Source of the DNA: Lunularia cruciata
Taxonomy: Eukaryota; Streptophyta; Marchantiopsida; Lunulariales; Lunulariaceae
DNA length: 64,000 nt
Assembly: GCA_948567375.1 (NCBI GenBank)
Contig: OX419758.1
Coordinates: forward strand, 46,205,473-46,269,472
Direction of reading: 5' to 3'
Notes under the pieces: model-generated
The model's database searches: none
The model's input: only the letters and a program-made list of their open reading frames with translations
What the model was told of the DNA's origin: nothing
Program-made: the position numbers and the translations under genes
Shown here: positions 1-11,312 of the stretch, one piece after another
How positions within the stretch are numbered: position 1 is the first letter of the stretch
Layout of the letters: each line of letters opens with the position of its first letter

Positions 1-155
1 AAGCAGAGGAGTGAACCTTTGAAATGCAGCTTCAAAGAGCTCATTTCACTAATGTTGATAATTTGAGTTCTTGGCTATGGTGGAGAAAGGCCGATAAGCA
101 ACACTTGGAGTCTAATAGCTAGAGTGGGTATGGCTTGACTATAATCAATGCTTGA
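1..155. repeat. Inverted arm 'a' of the 0-8 kb repeat family
   Basis: Read on the opposite strand, this segment matches 2592-2735 and 7598-7800. Shared landmarks are the GAGCTCTTTG-type block near 35-50 and the CTTGGCTATGGTGGA block near 71-86, which reappears reversed at 7729-7750. Divergence is considerable but the block order is kept over about 150 bases. Its role is unknown: it could be a terminal inverted repeat or an inverted fragment of a further copy. Confidence 0.6.
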
Positions 156-230
156 TTGTTGGCAGATTGTTGAGTGAAGGATTGAGTATAGATTGGATTT
201 TTGTGTGATTCAAGTGGAAGAATAAATTGA

Positions 231-720
231 TTATTGTGGCACTTTAGAGTTCATGTATGACTTATGTGTGAGTTGTGCTTCTATAGTGTATGATTTTGAT
301 AGGGATGAGTTAAACCCCGGTATTGCACCACCTCTTGTAATGGTATCTCCACTTGTAGTAGTACCATCTACAACTAATGCACCCCAATTGGATAAACCAA
401 TGCTACTAGAGCTAGAAATTGTGGGTATTGTCAATCTAGCTTTAGAACCTACTCTTGAAATGATAGAGATGTAGTTTGGAGATCAATATTGTCTCCATAG
501 TCAATCTCCTCCAAATGTGCTCTCTTGAACTTACAATGATCATCCATCAATTGCAAGGTCCGTTGGAAGGGATTAGAACAACTCCTTCCATGCCATGAAA
601 AAAGTTGAGTTCTACATTTACTATATATCATATCAATTGTCAAACTCTTGGATTAAATCATCCAATTCATGGTATCCATTTTACTAGAGTAACACCTAGG
701 ACCTTTAAATCTAGGTCCAC
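231..720 (-). pseudogene. Decayed coding remnant, unidentified (copy A)
   Basis: The minus strand can be read as a protein-like sequence interrupted by stops and frame changes. It runs through a Trp/His/Phe-containing segment, then a Ser-rich run of five serines, then a Gly/Thr-rich stretch ending in a PGFN motif. The same order (Ser-rich, Gly-rich, LGFN) occurs at 4010-4540 on the same strand, so the two are diverged copies of one ancestral coding region. I do not recognise the family; a gag-like structural protein of an old LTR element is possible because the region sits in a high-copy repeat, but no zinc knuckle or protease motif is visible. Not functional as it stands. Confidence 0.4.
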
Positions 721-1260
721 ATCCCACAACAATAAAATTTGTCCATGTCCCACAACAATGATGTGGACACATAATATGCACTCTCAATTGAATCAACTCC
801 CATGTTAAACTCCAAATTGAAATCAATCTTCTTCCTCGCTAGAACTTGACTATAGGCTGATATTGAGCACCACTCTATGTAAACCCATTGTGTACTTCAA
901 CAAAATCTTCTCTAGAATCTTTGGAGAACTTTGTTTTGATAATATACCTCAAATTGTAATCATAGCCACTAAGTACCACCAACAAGCAAACACTACACAC
1001 TAATGTTACTCTAGTTGGGACAACTACACTAAGGAAAAATATGACATGTAACTTATCATCACAACACTCATTCTCATAGTTTGGAAGTCATCACTTCTTG
1101 CCTCATTAGAGAAGAACATAGATAGTCTAATTGGTCATCATTCCAACTCATTATCAAGAATATACTAGAGCACCAATGCTCTAAATATCAAAGCACCTCA
1201 CACAAATATGACACACAAACAAGAAGTATAGAATGGAAGAAGTCCAATTACAAGAAGTCT

Positions 1261-1678
1261 ATCTCACAAATTTAATCTAATCAACTTTATCACCATTTGG
1301 CATCTAATATAATAAGAGCATATATCTACTCCTACATTACCAAGATCACCAAGGATAGGATCAATTTTACTCTCCTAGCCAAAGATACATAGATGTAAAT
1401 ATGAGTCCATTAATCTTTTGGATAACAAGTAAGAGTGGACTAGTTGATTAAGGTACAAATCTAACAGCAACTCCCCATCTCACAAATTAATCTAATCAAC
1501 TTTATCACCATTTGGCATCTAATATAATAAGAGCATATATCTACTCCTACATTACCAAGATCACCAAGGATAGGATCAATTGTACTCTCCTAGCCAAAGA
1601 TACATAGATGTAAATATGAGTCCATTAATCTTTTGAATAACAAGTAAGAGTGGACTAGTTGATTAAAGTACAAATCTA
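1261..1678. repeat. About 203-bp tandem duplication
   Basis: 1261-1463 and 1477-1678 are nearly identical, with only a handful of single-base differences (for example a TTT/TT length change near the start). They are separated by 13 bases. This is far more similar than the two large copies are to each other, so the duplication is recent and local to copy A. Confidence 0.9.
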
Positions 1679-2591
1679 GGAACCAAAGATCATAAAATCA
1701 AACCTATTGCACATAATCTTGATTTTGCCAAAAAAACCAAAACATTACCTAAATTTTCCCTTTATAGCCTCTCTAGCCTTATGTCTCAAAGCCTATAAAT
1801 GCCATAATTTATTTGGTTGAATTTTGGCATTTTGCTAAAATTTAGCCAAATGAAATCTTTCTTCTTCATAATTGAACCTTCTTCAATCTAGCTAACCTCC
1901 ACTAAATCTAACAAACCCCCAAATCAAGATGATCTCTACCAACTCAAACAATGACTCAAGATTTGTAAAGGTGTGCACAAAGGAATTTCTGCAAATTCAT
2001 TTTGGCATGTTACCACAATTTAGCCAAATCAGTCCATTTTTTATAATTTGACTGAACTCCACCAAATTTGATAGACCTCCAAAGCTAGAGTACATCCACC
2101 AACTCAGACCTTGACTCAAGAATTCATTAAGGTATGCACTCCCAAATCTTATCAATTTTACGTTGACCTCCTTCTCTACCAAATTTGGCAAATTTTCTCA
2201 ATTCCCTAATTTAGGACTCTTAAATCCCTAATTTAGGAGGATGGTTCTCAAATATAACCCCAATTTTTTCCTTGCCTAAATCAATAAATCTGTATCACCA
2301 ATTTGGTCCCTCACTCTTCAAATTGATCTAAATTTTGGAAAATTTGAGCAATGCTTCCGCACATTATCTACCCAACTACCAAAACTATAACTAATCCCAC
2401 AACACTTTTGCATACAATCCACTCTTAGAGAAATCAAGTGCAACAATCAAAGCTACCAATGCTCTCTTAGGCCTAGAAATACCTCCAATTGCTACACTTG
2501 ATTCACTTCTTTAATGTGATCAATCGGTCACAAATTCAACTCAAATAAAAAAACTTGACACTCAACTCAATATATTACCTACAATGGGGAC

Positions 2592-2735
2592 TGATTATAC
2601 TATCAAGACATATCCACTATAGCTAAGAGACTCCAAGGGATGCTCATAAGCTGCTATCTACCATAACTAGGAGTTTGAATTCTCAATATCAAAGAAGTGA
2701 GCTCTTTAGAGTTGTAGTTTGAAGGTATACTCCCT
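2592..2735. repeat. Inverted partner of arm 'a'
   Basis: Matches 1-155 on the opposite strand and 7598-7800 on the same strand, via the blocks 'ctccaaggg', 'gtgagctcttta' and 'gtttgaaggtatac'. It closes copy A in the same position as the equivalent block closes copy B. Confidence 0.6.
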
Positions 2736-2940
2736 AAAATGATGTGAAAATCCAACTCCAACAACACCTTTGATGGTGAAAATGGTATCTTATGGTATGA
2801 TCAAGAGTCCAAACACAAAATTTGGCTATTACTAAGTAGTCTTTAAGCAGCTACTAGTATAATTATAACTGCCAAAACTAACATTCCAACATTTGAGCAA
2901 ACTAGCTTTGGCACGACAAATGTCATGACATGGTAGAAGT

Positions 2941-4009
2941 AGGTGGCTGATTATTATTTGGTCCATCTTGCTCTCCATCTCTACCTACCACACCTGATGT
3001 ACAAGAGCTATGGATGAGGTCTATGATGCATCAAAAAGTGTGAAAGATTGGGAAAGTTTGACTTGTCTACTAGCCTCTACTCTTTATGGTATCTTGCATA
3101 TAGACATTGTTACATAATATACATGGTTGCCAACATCATACACTATAGAAGCACAACTCATATAGAAGTCATACATGAATTCTAAAGTACCACAATAATC
3201 AATTTAGTTCACCTTTAACCATATGTGCTCCAATTGCTCAATTTGAGTAGCCATGGCTATATCAAAACCAAAGGCATGTACCCTTACCAAGTGTGTGTCT
3301 TCTACCACCTCATCCTCCATGATCCATAGCTCCTCTATCTCTTGCTATAATAGTCCTACCATGCTATAACTCCATGTGTAAGTCAAAGCATAGGTCACTA
3401 GTGTGGAAAAATCTATGACAATAGTCACATTGCTTTTAGACTAGTTGTGGTGCTCCAAAAATATCATGCCTACTATCTTGGGTACACTCTTTCTTGTGAT
3501 GAGGTTCACCACCAGTCAATAAGCAAAACCACTACTATTTGGCTATTACTAACCCAGAAATGAAAGTGAGGGTCTATGAGTAGGCACACCACTCACTCCA
3601 TAAGATCAAGCTATACTCTAGAGGGCAAAGTGTATAGACTGTACACTTTTCCCTCTAAGAAAACATGATACAAGGTACTTTTTTGCACCTTAGAAGAAGT
3701 TACCACTAGAGATGAGTTCTTTGTACCAAATTTGAATGGCATCACTCTCTCTTCTACCATATTGAGCTCAATATACTTTGCCAAACCAAAGTTAATGAGG
3801 TTGCCCTTAATAACATAGAATCAAATAATCTACATCTCAACTCTCTCTCTCCATCTAATTGTCCCATATCAAAATTGGACAACATGTGCTTTAATGACCC
3901 CTTGAGTGAAACAATCATCTATCTCATGTGAGTTTATGCCTTTTGTAGGCTCTTTCTAGCCTCATATGAGCATTTAGCTTGTCAATCCATGCTCCCTAGC
4001 AGCTCTTCC
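2941..4009. other. No intact gene; includes inverted match 3133-3215
   Basis: 3133-3215 is a close reverse-complement copy of about 216-300 (shared 'catacactatagaagcacaactca' region, split by a few changes). The minus strand of 3240-3560 gives a stop-interrupted peptide-like reading that I could not assign to a family. The rest shows nothing I recognise. Confidence 0.5.
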
Positions 4010-4540
4010 TCAAACATTAAAAGAACTCCACTTTGGGGTTAAATCCTAATACTCCACTACCTCTTACAATAATACTTCCACTTATAGTAGCATCATCTTT
4101 CACTACAGTATCACCATTGAATATATTAATGTTACTAGAGCTAGAACTTATATGTGGTACTTGTTGACATATAGAAACCAAGCTTAAAGTGATGGAGATG
4201 TAATTCAAAGACCAATATTGTCTCTATAGATCAATCTCTTCTAAGTGAACTTGCCTAAACTCATGATAATTGTCCATAGGTGAACCAATATTTTTGGAAT
4301 AACCACTTTTATGTTATGAATAATATGAATGAAGTTGGGTTTCACATTTGTTAGAGGTCACATCAACTATCAAACTTTTGAATGAAATCATCCAACTCAA
4401 TGGTACCCATTGTACCAAGGTAACACTTGGGAGATTTGATAGCCCAGGTACAACTCTAGTAATGCCTAGGTCTCAAACCCTAATTGATATATCCAACCTT
4501 AAACCTATAAATTTTGTTCATGTCCCATGACAACAGTGTA
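4010..4540 (-). pseudogene. Decayed coding remnant, unidentified (copy B)
   Basis: Counterpart of the 231-720 remnant. Minus-strand frames with stops include a segment reading like TIELDDFIQKFDS, then a Ser-rich SSSSSN stretch, a Gly-rich segment and LGFNPKVEFF. The presence in both copies of the same peptide order on the same strand argues for a formerly translated region and against chance open frames. Family unknown; a retroelement structural (gag-like) protein is only a guess. The higher-coordinate side of both remnants is followed by long non-coding sequence, as expected for a 5' leader. Confidence 0.4.
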
Positions 4541-5241
4541 GATACACAATGTGAAATCTCAACTAGGTTAGCTCTTGTGTCAAACTTAAAACTATAATCA
4601 ATATTTGCCTTCACTAGGACTTGAGATATTAATTCATAATTGTGCCACTCTACATGAACCCATTGCATATTGTAGCAAAATCACTTCTAGAATCCTCAAA
4701 AATCTTTATCATAACACATCCCAAACACCGCAACCAAACCACCAAGTGCCACCACAAAATGGTACTCCCAATAGCCAAACATAACCTACTAGTGCAGCTT
4801 AAGTACCCCTAATCATGGCAACTATACTAGGAGAAATAACTACCTATAACCTTTCATCTCAACATGCACTCTTATAATCTATAGGTCATCACTTCTTACC
4901 TCACTAAAGAAAAAATATAAGTAGTCTATTGGTCATCACTCCAACCTCATTATCAAGAGCACACTAGAGCACCAATATTACAAAGTGTCAAAGTTCTCCA
5001 AACAAACATGATATACAAATAAGAAGTAGAGAATAGAGAGGATCCAATCACAAGAAGTTCAAATAATAACCTTCTATCTCACAAATCCAATTGGATTGAC
5101 TCTATTACCATTTGGCATTTTGATATAATAAGAATGTTTATCTATTCTTATACTACCATGATAAACAAGGATGGGAAAAAATTTCCTCTCCTATCCAAAG
5201 GTACACATATATAAATACTAGTTTACCATTCTCTAGGAGAA

Positions 5242-5312
5242 GTGAGGATGGACCAATTGGTTAAGGAGCACATCTAAGAATTGGAGGGGTAGGATCCAAG
5301 CCCTACTACACA
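5242..5312 (+). ncRNA. tRNA-derived SINE-like head (pol III boxes)
   Basis: 5249-5260 (TGGACCAATTGG) fits an A box except for one base and 5293-5303 (GGATCCAAGCC) resembles a B box. Their starts are 44 bases apart, the spacing found in tRNAs. GTAGG and CCTAC around the B box could pair as a T-arm. The same block, more decayed, lies at 1430-1470 and 1645-1700 in copy A, so it was inside the repeat before the copies separated. Probably a fossil. Confidence 0.4.
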
Positions 5313-5329
5313 CACTACTATTGGATGGT

Positions 5330-6530
5330 TTAATTTTGACCAACTACCACCAGAAATTGACTATAACTTGGCAAGTTTCACACCAACAAGCTTGCATTTT
5401 AGACTTTTATAGCCTCTCTAGCCCACAAACCTATGCTTGGAAGCCTCAAAACCACTAATCTTATAGTAGGTGCCTGATTTTGACCAATTACCACCAAAAA
5501 TTGATTATAAATTGGACAGTCTCACACCAAAAAGTTGGATTTTTATGCATTTACAGCCTCTTTAAGCCACAACCTTATGCCTTAAAGCCTAAAAAATACC
5601 AGCCTTTGTAGCCTAATCAATTCACATGGGTGGCCTAATTTTGACCAACTACCACCAAAAATTGACTTGCCTAACTTGGCAAGTCTCACACCAACAAGTT
5701 GGCTTTTCATGCCTTTATAGCCTCTCTAGCCCACAAACCTATACCTTAAATTCTTAAAACCACCAACCTTTGAAACCTTACCAATTCAAACTTATGCCTT
5801 TACTAGCCTTTATAGCCTTTATAGCCTTTCTAGCCCATAAACCTATGCCTTGAAGCCTCAAAACCACCAATCTACTAGTGTGTAATCTGATCCTAATCAA
5901 CTACCACCAAAATCAACTATAACTTGACAAGTCTCACACCAACAAGCTAGCTTTTTCTCCCTTTATAGCCTCTTTATCCCATAAGGTTATGCCTGAAAGC
6001 CTCAAAACCACCAACCTTTGTAGCTTCAAACTTATGCTTCAATTGCCAACTCAAACTTATGCCCTTGTTGCCCTTGTAGTCTTTCTAGCCCACAACTCTA
6101 TGCCTTGATGCCTCAAAACCACCAACCTTTGTAGCTTCACTAGCCCATAACCTTATTCCTAAAAGCCTTAATACCATTAGTCTTTGTAGCTTTGCCAATT
6201 CAATTGTATGCCCTTGTTAGCCTTTGTGGCCTCTCTTGCATACAACCTTATGCCTTGAATCCTCAAAGCCACCAACCTTTATAGCCCCTCTAGTCCAAAT
6301 CCCAATGCCTTCAAGCCTCAAAACCACCAACCTTGGTAGCCTGGGCAATTCAAAGTCTTTCTAATCTAGCAATTTGAAGTCTCATACTAGCAAGTTAGAT
6401 TTTTGGGTCTTTATAGCTTCTTTAGCCCATACCTCTATGCCTCAAAGTCTCAAAAATACAATCCTTTGTAGCCTCTCTAGCCCACAATCATATGCCCCAA
6501 TGCCATTAGCCTTTTTAGCCTTACCAATTC
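5330..6530. repeat. Degenerate minisatellite, 'tagcctctctagcccac' type
   Basis: A diverged unit recurs: 'gaccaactaccaccaa' starts near 5338, 5482, 5643 and 5893, each followed by 'agtctcacaccaacaag', 'tttatagcctctctagccca' and 'tatgccttgaagcctcaaaacca'. Shorter derivatives continue to about 6530. Unit length varies (about 140-250). Copy A holds only one weak unit near 1690-1800, so the array expanded in copy B. Confidence 0.75.
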
Positions 6531-8014
6531 AAACTCTCCAAATTTAGCTAACCTTTGATTTATAGATAAACTTCTAAATTTAGTCAACCTCTACCAAATT
6601 AATGCATACTCAAGAATTCAAGAAGATGGGTGCTAAAATTCAAACTCTATCTAAATCTAGCTAACATCTAATTTATGGATAGATCTCCAAATGTTATTGA
6701 CCTCCACCAAATCAAACCTTTAGTCAAGAATTCAAGAAGATATATACCAAAATTCAACCAAATAAGACCTTTTTTTCTTGTTAAATTCAAATCTTTTTAA
6801 AATTTGGATAACCTTGCTAAATCAAACAAACCTTTAAATTTGGTAAACCTTTGCCAAATATACCCTAAATTAGCAATTTAGTAAGGTGTGTGCTAAAATT
6901 CAACCAAATAATACCTTTTCTTTTACCAATTTGGTAGTTAAGGACCTTCAAATTTGGATTATGATAACAAATGAGATCATCAATTTTGGTCATAGCCCAA
7001 ATTTGCAAGCTCTAATCACCAATTTGACCCCTTCCCTCCTTCCCTTTCAAATCAATTTCTCTCATCCATGAAACTAGACACCCACACTTCAAATTAACTT
7101 CAATTTCACACTTGGATCAAGGACCTCCAAAACCTTAATTTGAGAGGATGGGTTTTCCAATCCAACTCTAATTTTGATCTTTACCCAAATCTACAAGCAC
7201 AAATCATCAATTTGACCACTCACTCATAAATGAACCTTTCCAATCCATGAAATTAGACATTCTCTCTTCAAATTGATCTCAATTTTACACTTGGACTAGG
7301 AAAATTGAGCAACATTTCTGCATACTATCTTCCCAATTATCAACTATCCAACAAAACAAGTAGCACTTTTGCACACAATCATTACTCAACTAAATTGAGT
7401 GACAAATTGACTCACCAATCAAAAGTACCATCAATCAACACCTAAATTTGAAGATGCCACCAACACTCACTCAAATTCTTCTCTCATTTCTTTTATATAA
7501 TAAAAATTTTTGCATTTTTAAATATAGAAAATAATCAAAAGGAAAATATGCATTATCAATTATCAAAACTCAACACTCAATACTCTCTACAAGTAGGCAC
7601 TAATTACACCATCAAGTGACACCACTTCTAGCTTAAAGAATCCAAGTTGTACTTTTTTACCTTGTCTTTTACCCATGATTGTGCTCCTTGTTGTTTAGCC
7701 ATGAGACCAAGCAAACTATGGTGCTTTTTTTCCACCATAGCCAAGAGCTCAAAAGCTCAATATAGAAGAAGTGAGCTCTTTGGAGCTACACTTCAAAGTA
7801 TACCCCACCTTGTGAAGCCAAGGCGTCCAACCCAAATGATACATCTAATATTATTGATGGTGCAAATGGTGACTCTAATGTTGAAATCAATAACCTTAAT
7901 GTAGAAGATGGACGCCACCAAGTAATCCATGAGTAGCCATTGATAAAACTATGGTTGCCAAGATACTCACTCCAACATCTTAGCAAAATCACTTAAGCAC
8001 TAAGATATTGTGAC

Positions 8015-8424
8015 ATATTTGTCTTTGCTTGTTTGGATTTATTATAAGTAAATTTAGCAATCACAAGACAAGTATCCAAATTTCTCTGATAAACATCAAT
8101 AAAAGCATATAGAATATTTTCCACATTTCTATTTTCTTACTTCATTTCCCATCAATTTGAGAGTGATTGGTTATAGATAATGTAAGCTTTGGACCAAGTA
8201 TCTTGAAAAACACTTGCTAAAATTCACCAATGAATTAGAATCACAATTAAAGATGAGGACCAATGGTATCTCATGGTATTTGGCTACTATATCAAAGTAA
8301 ATTTAAGCCAATGTTAGCAAGTGCATTCCATACATGATAGATGCCAAGTGAATATGCTTGTTAATCTTATCTACAAAGAACACAATTGTTGTATGGCCTT
8401 GGTCTATCTTTTGCAAACATAGGA
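8015..8424 (-). pseudogene. Family B chromovirus integrase fragment
   Basis: On the minus strand this aligns with the integrase core of chromovirus B2 (about 44050-44410): blocks equivalent to 'tcagtttgaggatgataggtt', 'taccaagtatct' and 'cttatccacaaacaccacaatggttgta' appear here at about 8155-8215 and 8360-8395. The frame is destroyed. It is cut off at 8424 by a family A LTR. It lies in the same orientation as the gag/protease fragment at 22318-24140 and may be the other end of the same old copy. Confidence 0.6.
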
Positions 8425-8943
8425 TGATTAATATCATTGGCTAGATAATTATCTAGAGTTGGAATTAGCTTGGTAATATTTTTAGGGATTTTATACACAA
8501 TGGTCTAAGTAGATCAAATAGAGTGTCACCAAAATAGGAATTCCACTAAGAAGGCAAAAATTGAAAACATCTCAAAACTTCAAAATTAAGCCTTGTAAAA
8601 TGGAATCTCTCCCACTCCTCCTTCTTCCAAGGGAAAAGGCATCACCTTATTCTCTCCTTGTTTTTCTTGTCAAGACCTTTCCAATGGTACCTCACCCATG
8701 TTGTTTTGAGTTTCATAGAGGAAGATTCCTCAAATATTACCTTTGGTTAAACTTGTTTGACCAACCAAATAGGACAAGGATAGACATGTCACCAATCTAT
8801 GTAGCTAATCTAAGTGTGTAGTTCCTTTGAGTGTATTCTCTTTGCTATGAAATATAGACAAGGTGTTCTTTTGAGGCATTAGAATATTGAGGAATTAAAC
8901 CTTTTTTTTCTCTTGGGGTTTCTCCTCTCCTCGTAACATTACA
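8425..8943 (+). mobile_element. Family A LTR, solo, short subfamily
   Basis: 519 bp running from TGATTAATATC to GTAACATTACA. It matches, on this strand, the reverse complement of the family A LTRs at 12875-13514 and 18230-18971: 'gtgtcaccaaaa', 'gagctttcc/gacctttccaatgg', 'ttgaccaacc', 'gacatgtcaccaatc'. It carries a single copy of the duplicated U3 unit. No convincing TSD (flanks TAGGA and ATGAA). The sense strand is plus here, opposite to the full chromovirus A. Confidence 0.7.
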
Positions 8944-9779
8944 ATGAACTAAAAAATTCATAATAAGTTCTAGATATTTTTAAGAGAGTTGTAATATTTA
9001 GATCAAGATGTGTTATACATCATAAGAAAACTTAACTTGCAAGCTATACAATATGAGTCATAAAATATTAGACTTCAAGTTATAATGAGTAAGTTATCTT
9101 AGTATGAGCCTTGTCATTATTTTTGCACCAAAGAGTGTAAAATTTCCCTGTTTAGAATGTAGATTGAAGGCAGAATGTAGATTGAAAGCAACTCTGGGAT
9201 GGAGCAAGGATGCTCTAAGGCACATTTGTACTAGAAGCATGGAAAGTTATTATTAAGTTACTCATGTTTGGATCTTCCGTACACTTTGCATGCATAACTA
9301 CGCTTTGCATGCATAACTGTACACCCAATGAGCTTAGATTGGTCTATGTGCATCCTTAGAAATGCTATATATATTTCTCATTAGTAATGTTTGAAGTGAT
9401 GACATACAAAGTAGGAGGGATTGTTGTGATTGCAAGTTAAGTTGTACTTTTCTTACCCAATAAAAAAGGAATTGGTGTAGAAGTTCTTGAAAATATAGAT
9501 TACAATTAGGTACATTCACCATAATAGGCTTAGATACAACCCCTTATTTATAAACTCCATAACTAGGCATCTAGTATGTTCCAAGTGAGAGTTAGAATTG
9601 GAGGAAAGGGGTTTGACTGCAGTTTGACTCGGGTTGAGCCGAGTCAGTCATGTTGAAGGAGTCATTAGCTCCAATGACTGTCAAGATGTCATCTTGACTG
9701 AAGGAAAAATTTTGAAGATTTCAAAGATAATCACTTTGGAGTAGGCATGATACATTGCATTGTTTATAGACTACTAGGA
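8944..9779. other. No gene; contains hairpin cluster and a short tandem repeat
   Basis: No coding region recognised. 9284-9299 and 9303-9318 repeat CTTTGCATGCATAACT. 9625-9698 holds three consecutive perfect hairpins (described separately). The stretch may be the degraded 5' internal part of the Athila/Tat-like element that becomes readable at 9800, but I see no primer-binding site or 5' LTR. Confidence 0.5.
9625..9698. repeat. Three consecutive hairpins with TGAC/GTCA stems
   Basis: Stem 1: TGACTCGG / CCGAGTCA (9625-9632, 9639-9646). Stem 2: AGTCATT / AATGACT (9660-9666, 9673-9679). Stem 3: GTCAAGAT / ATCTTGAC (9680-9687, 9691-9698). All are perfect with 3-6 base loops. TTGAC, the core of the plant W-box, occurs near 9613, 9624 and 9694. 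Confidence 0.8.
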
Positions 9780-9804
9780 TGTATTCACCTGGTATATTGA
9801 TCAA

Positions 9805-10590
9805 ATGTCGAGTATTCCACACCAATTTGGAGAACACCAGATTGATCTAATTGAACGTATAGGTCCGGTTTGGCAAAGGCAATATTGCGTGAACCCAAAG
9901 TACTCATTATTGGTGAAAGATGAAATCAACAAGTACTTAGAGGTCGGAATAATTTTCCTCATCTTGAGCAGTGAGTGGGTTTCTCCCATTGTCATTGTTC
10001 CGAAGAAGAAGATCAAGAAAATTTGAGTGTGCTAGGATTTTTACAAATTGAATGCAGTTACTTGGAAGGATCATCATCCCTTGCTTTCCACAGATACAAT
10101 TTTGGACCAAGTAGCTGTTCATCTTTATTACAATTTTCTTGATGGATTTTTAGAGTATAATCAAGTATCCATTCAAGAAGAAGACAAGGACAAAACTACA
10201 TTCACAACCAATTGGGGCACCTTTGCTTACAATCAAATGCCCTTTGGGTTGTGTAATGCAACCCGCTTCTTTCCAATGGATGATGAATGCAATCTTCAAA
10301 GAATTGTTGCACAAACTTTTGAAAGGTGTCATTTTGCAGGTTTGTCATTACACTTAAAGAACTGCTTCTTTGCAATTAAGGAAGGAATTCTTCTAGGGCA
10401 TCAAGTATCAAGCCAAGGTATTGAAGTCAATGTAGAGAAGGTAAAAGTAATCTCAGCTTTGGAATCCCCTAAAAACATTCGGGAGCTGAGAGCCTTCTTG
10501 GGACATATTGGATACTATAGACACTTTGTATCAAACTACAAGGTGCTTATTGCACCCCTCACAAAGCTTTTGAAGAAGTCTAAAGACTAA
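9805..10590 (+). pseudogene. Reverse transcriptase of the Athila/Tat-like element, disrupted
   Basis: Two frames cover the RT fingers and palm: the first (9805-10023) contains YLEVGIIF and SEWVSPIVIVPKK; after a stop and shift, the second (10048-10587) contains KLNAVTWKDHHPLL, EDKDKTTFTTNWGTFAYNQMPFGLCNATRF, and later LLGHQVSSQGIEV and LRAFLGHIGYYRHF. These are canonical Ty3/gypsy RT blocks in the right order. Between FGLCNATRF and LHLKNCFF the sequence is too short: the segment that should carry the YxDD catalytic pair is deleted, so the enzyme is dead. In-frame stops also occur near 10024 and 10588. Confidence 0.85.
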
Positions 10591-10599
10591 TTGTAGGAA

Positions 10600-11060
10600 G
10601 CGGAACAAGAAGAAGCTTTCCAAGTATTGAAAAAGAAATTGGTTGAAGCACCGGTTATGAGAGCTCCAAATTGGGATGTCTCTTTTCATGTGTATGTTGG
10701 ACACTTTGTCCATGGCAATTGGAGTCATCTTAAGTCAAAAGGACAAGAAGAAGGATTACCCAATTTATTATGCCAACAAACAACTTTCAGTTTCTAAAGA
10801 GAATTATTCAATGATTGAAAGAGAAGCACTTAGAATGGTGTACACTTGCAAGAAGTTTTGCCACTATCTATTAGGACATGAGTTTGTCTTCTTTGTTGAC
10901 CATTATGCATTGCAACATCTAGTCAAGAAGGTGGATTTGTCTGGGCAAACTACAAGATGGATCTTGTTGTTACAAGAATTCACATACACTATACAAGTAA
11001 GGAAGGGAGTTTTTCATTAAAATGCGGACTTCTTATCTAGGTTGGGAACTCAAGACTAGG
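10600..11060 (+). pseudogene. RNase H of the Athila/Tat-like element
   Basis: Continues RT after a stop. Visible RNase H landmarks are SMAIGVILSQ, the EREALRMVY segment holding the catalytic Glu, FFVDHYALQHL with a catalytic Asp, and NADFLSRL, which lies just after a stop near 11020. The first Asp region reads only across a frame change at about 10690. Frame breaks make it non-functional. It leads into a linker (11063-11308, DWFLDKDLYHLM onward) that precedes the integrase in this group. Confidence 0.75.
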
Positions 11061-11312
11061 ACTTGGAAGTCAATGATTGGTTTCTTGACAAAGATTTGTA
11101 CCATTTAATGGCAATGCAAAGTATGAGATATGCGGCAGACTATCATTACATGCATACTTGCCATTTTCTTGAGGGCCTAGACCCAGAGCAGAGGGTTGTC
11201 TTCCTCAAGAAGATAGGACCGTACAAGCTAAACACAACATTTTATTTAAGATATGCAAAGATGAATTACTTTAGAGATGCTTGGAGGCATACAAAGTCGG
11301 AGGAGTAATTGA

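Larger units (their letters stand above)
310..2940 (-). repeat. Diverged interspersed repeat, copy A
   Basis: Collinear with 4025-8012: shared blocks at 310-720 / 4033-4450, the AT-rich SINE-like block at 1261-1680 / 5080-5310, the 'tttatagcctctctagcc' block at 1750-1800 / 5405 onward, and the block at 2221-2760 / 7140-7800. Copy A is shorter mainly because copy B carries an expanded minisatellite. There is no open gene. Strand is given from the coding remnant at its low-coordinate end. Likely the carcass of an old retroelement; class not determined. Confidence 0.6.
4025..8012 (-). repeat. Diverged interspersed repeat, copy B
   Basis: Second, longer copy of the unit at 310-2940 in the same orientation, about 3.7 kb downstream. 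It contains the coding remnant, a tRNA-like SINE head (5242-5312), an expanded degenerate minisatellite (5330-6530), the long leader-like region and the terminal block 7598-7800. Its end at about 8012 abuts a chromovirus integrase fragment. Confidence 0.6.

Noticed and set aside
3240-3560. Possible protein remnant on the minus strand
   Set aside because: A peptide-like reading is possible, but with stops, no second copy and no known motif.
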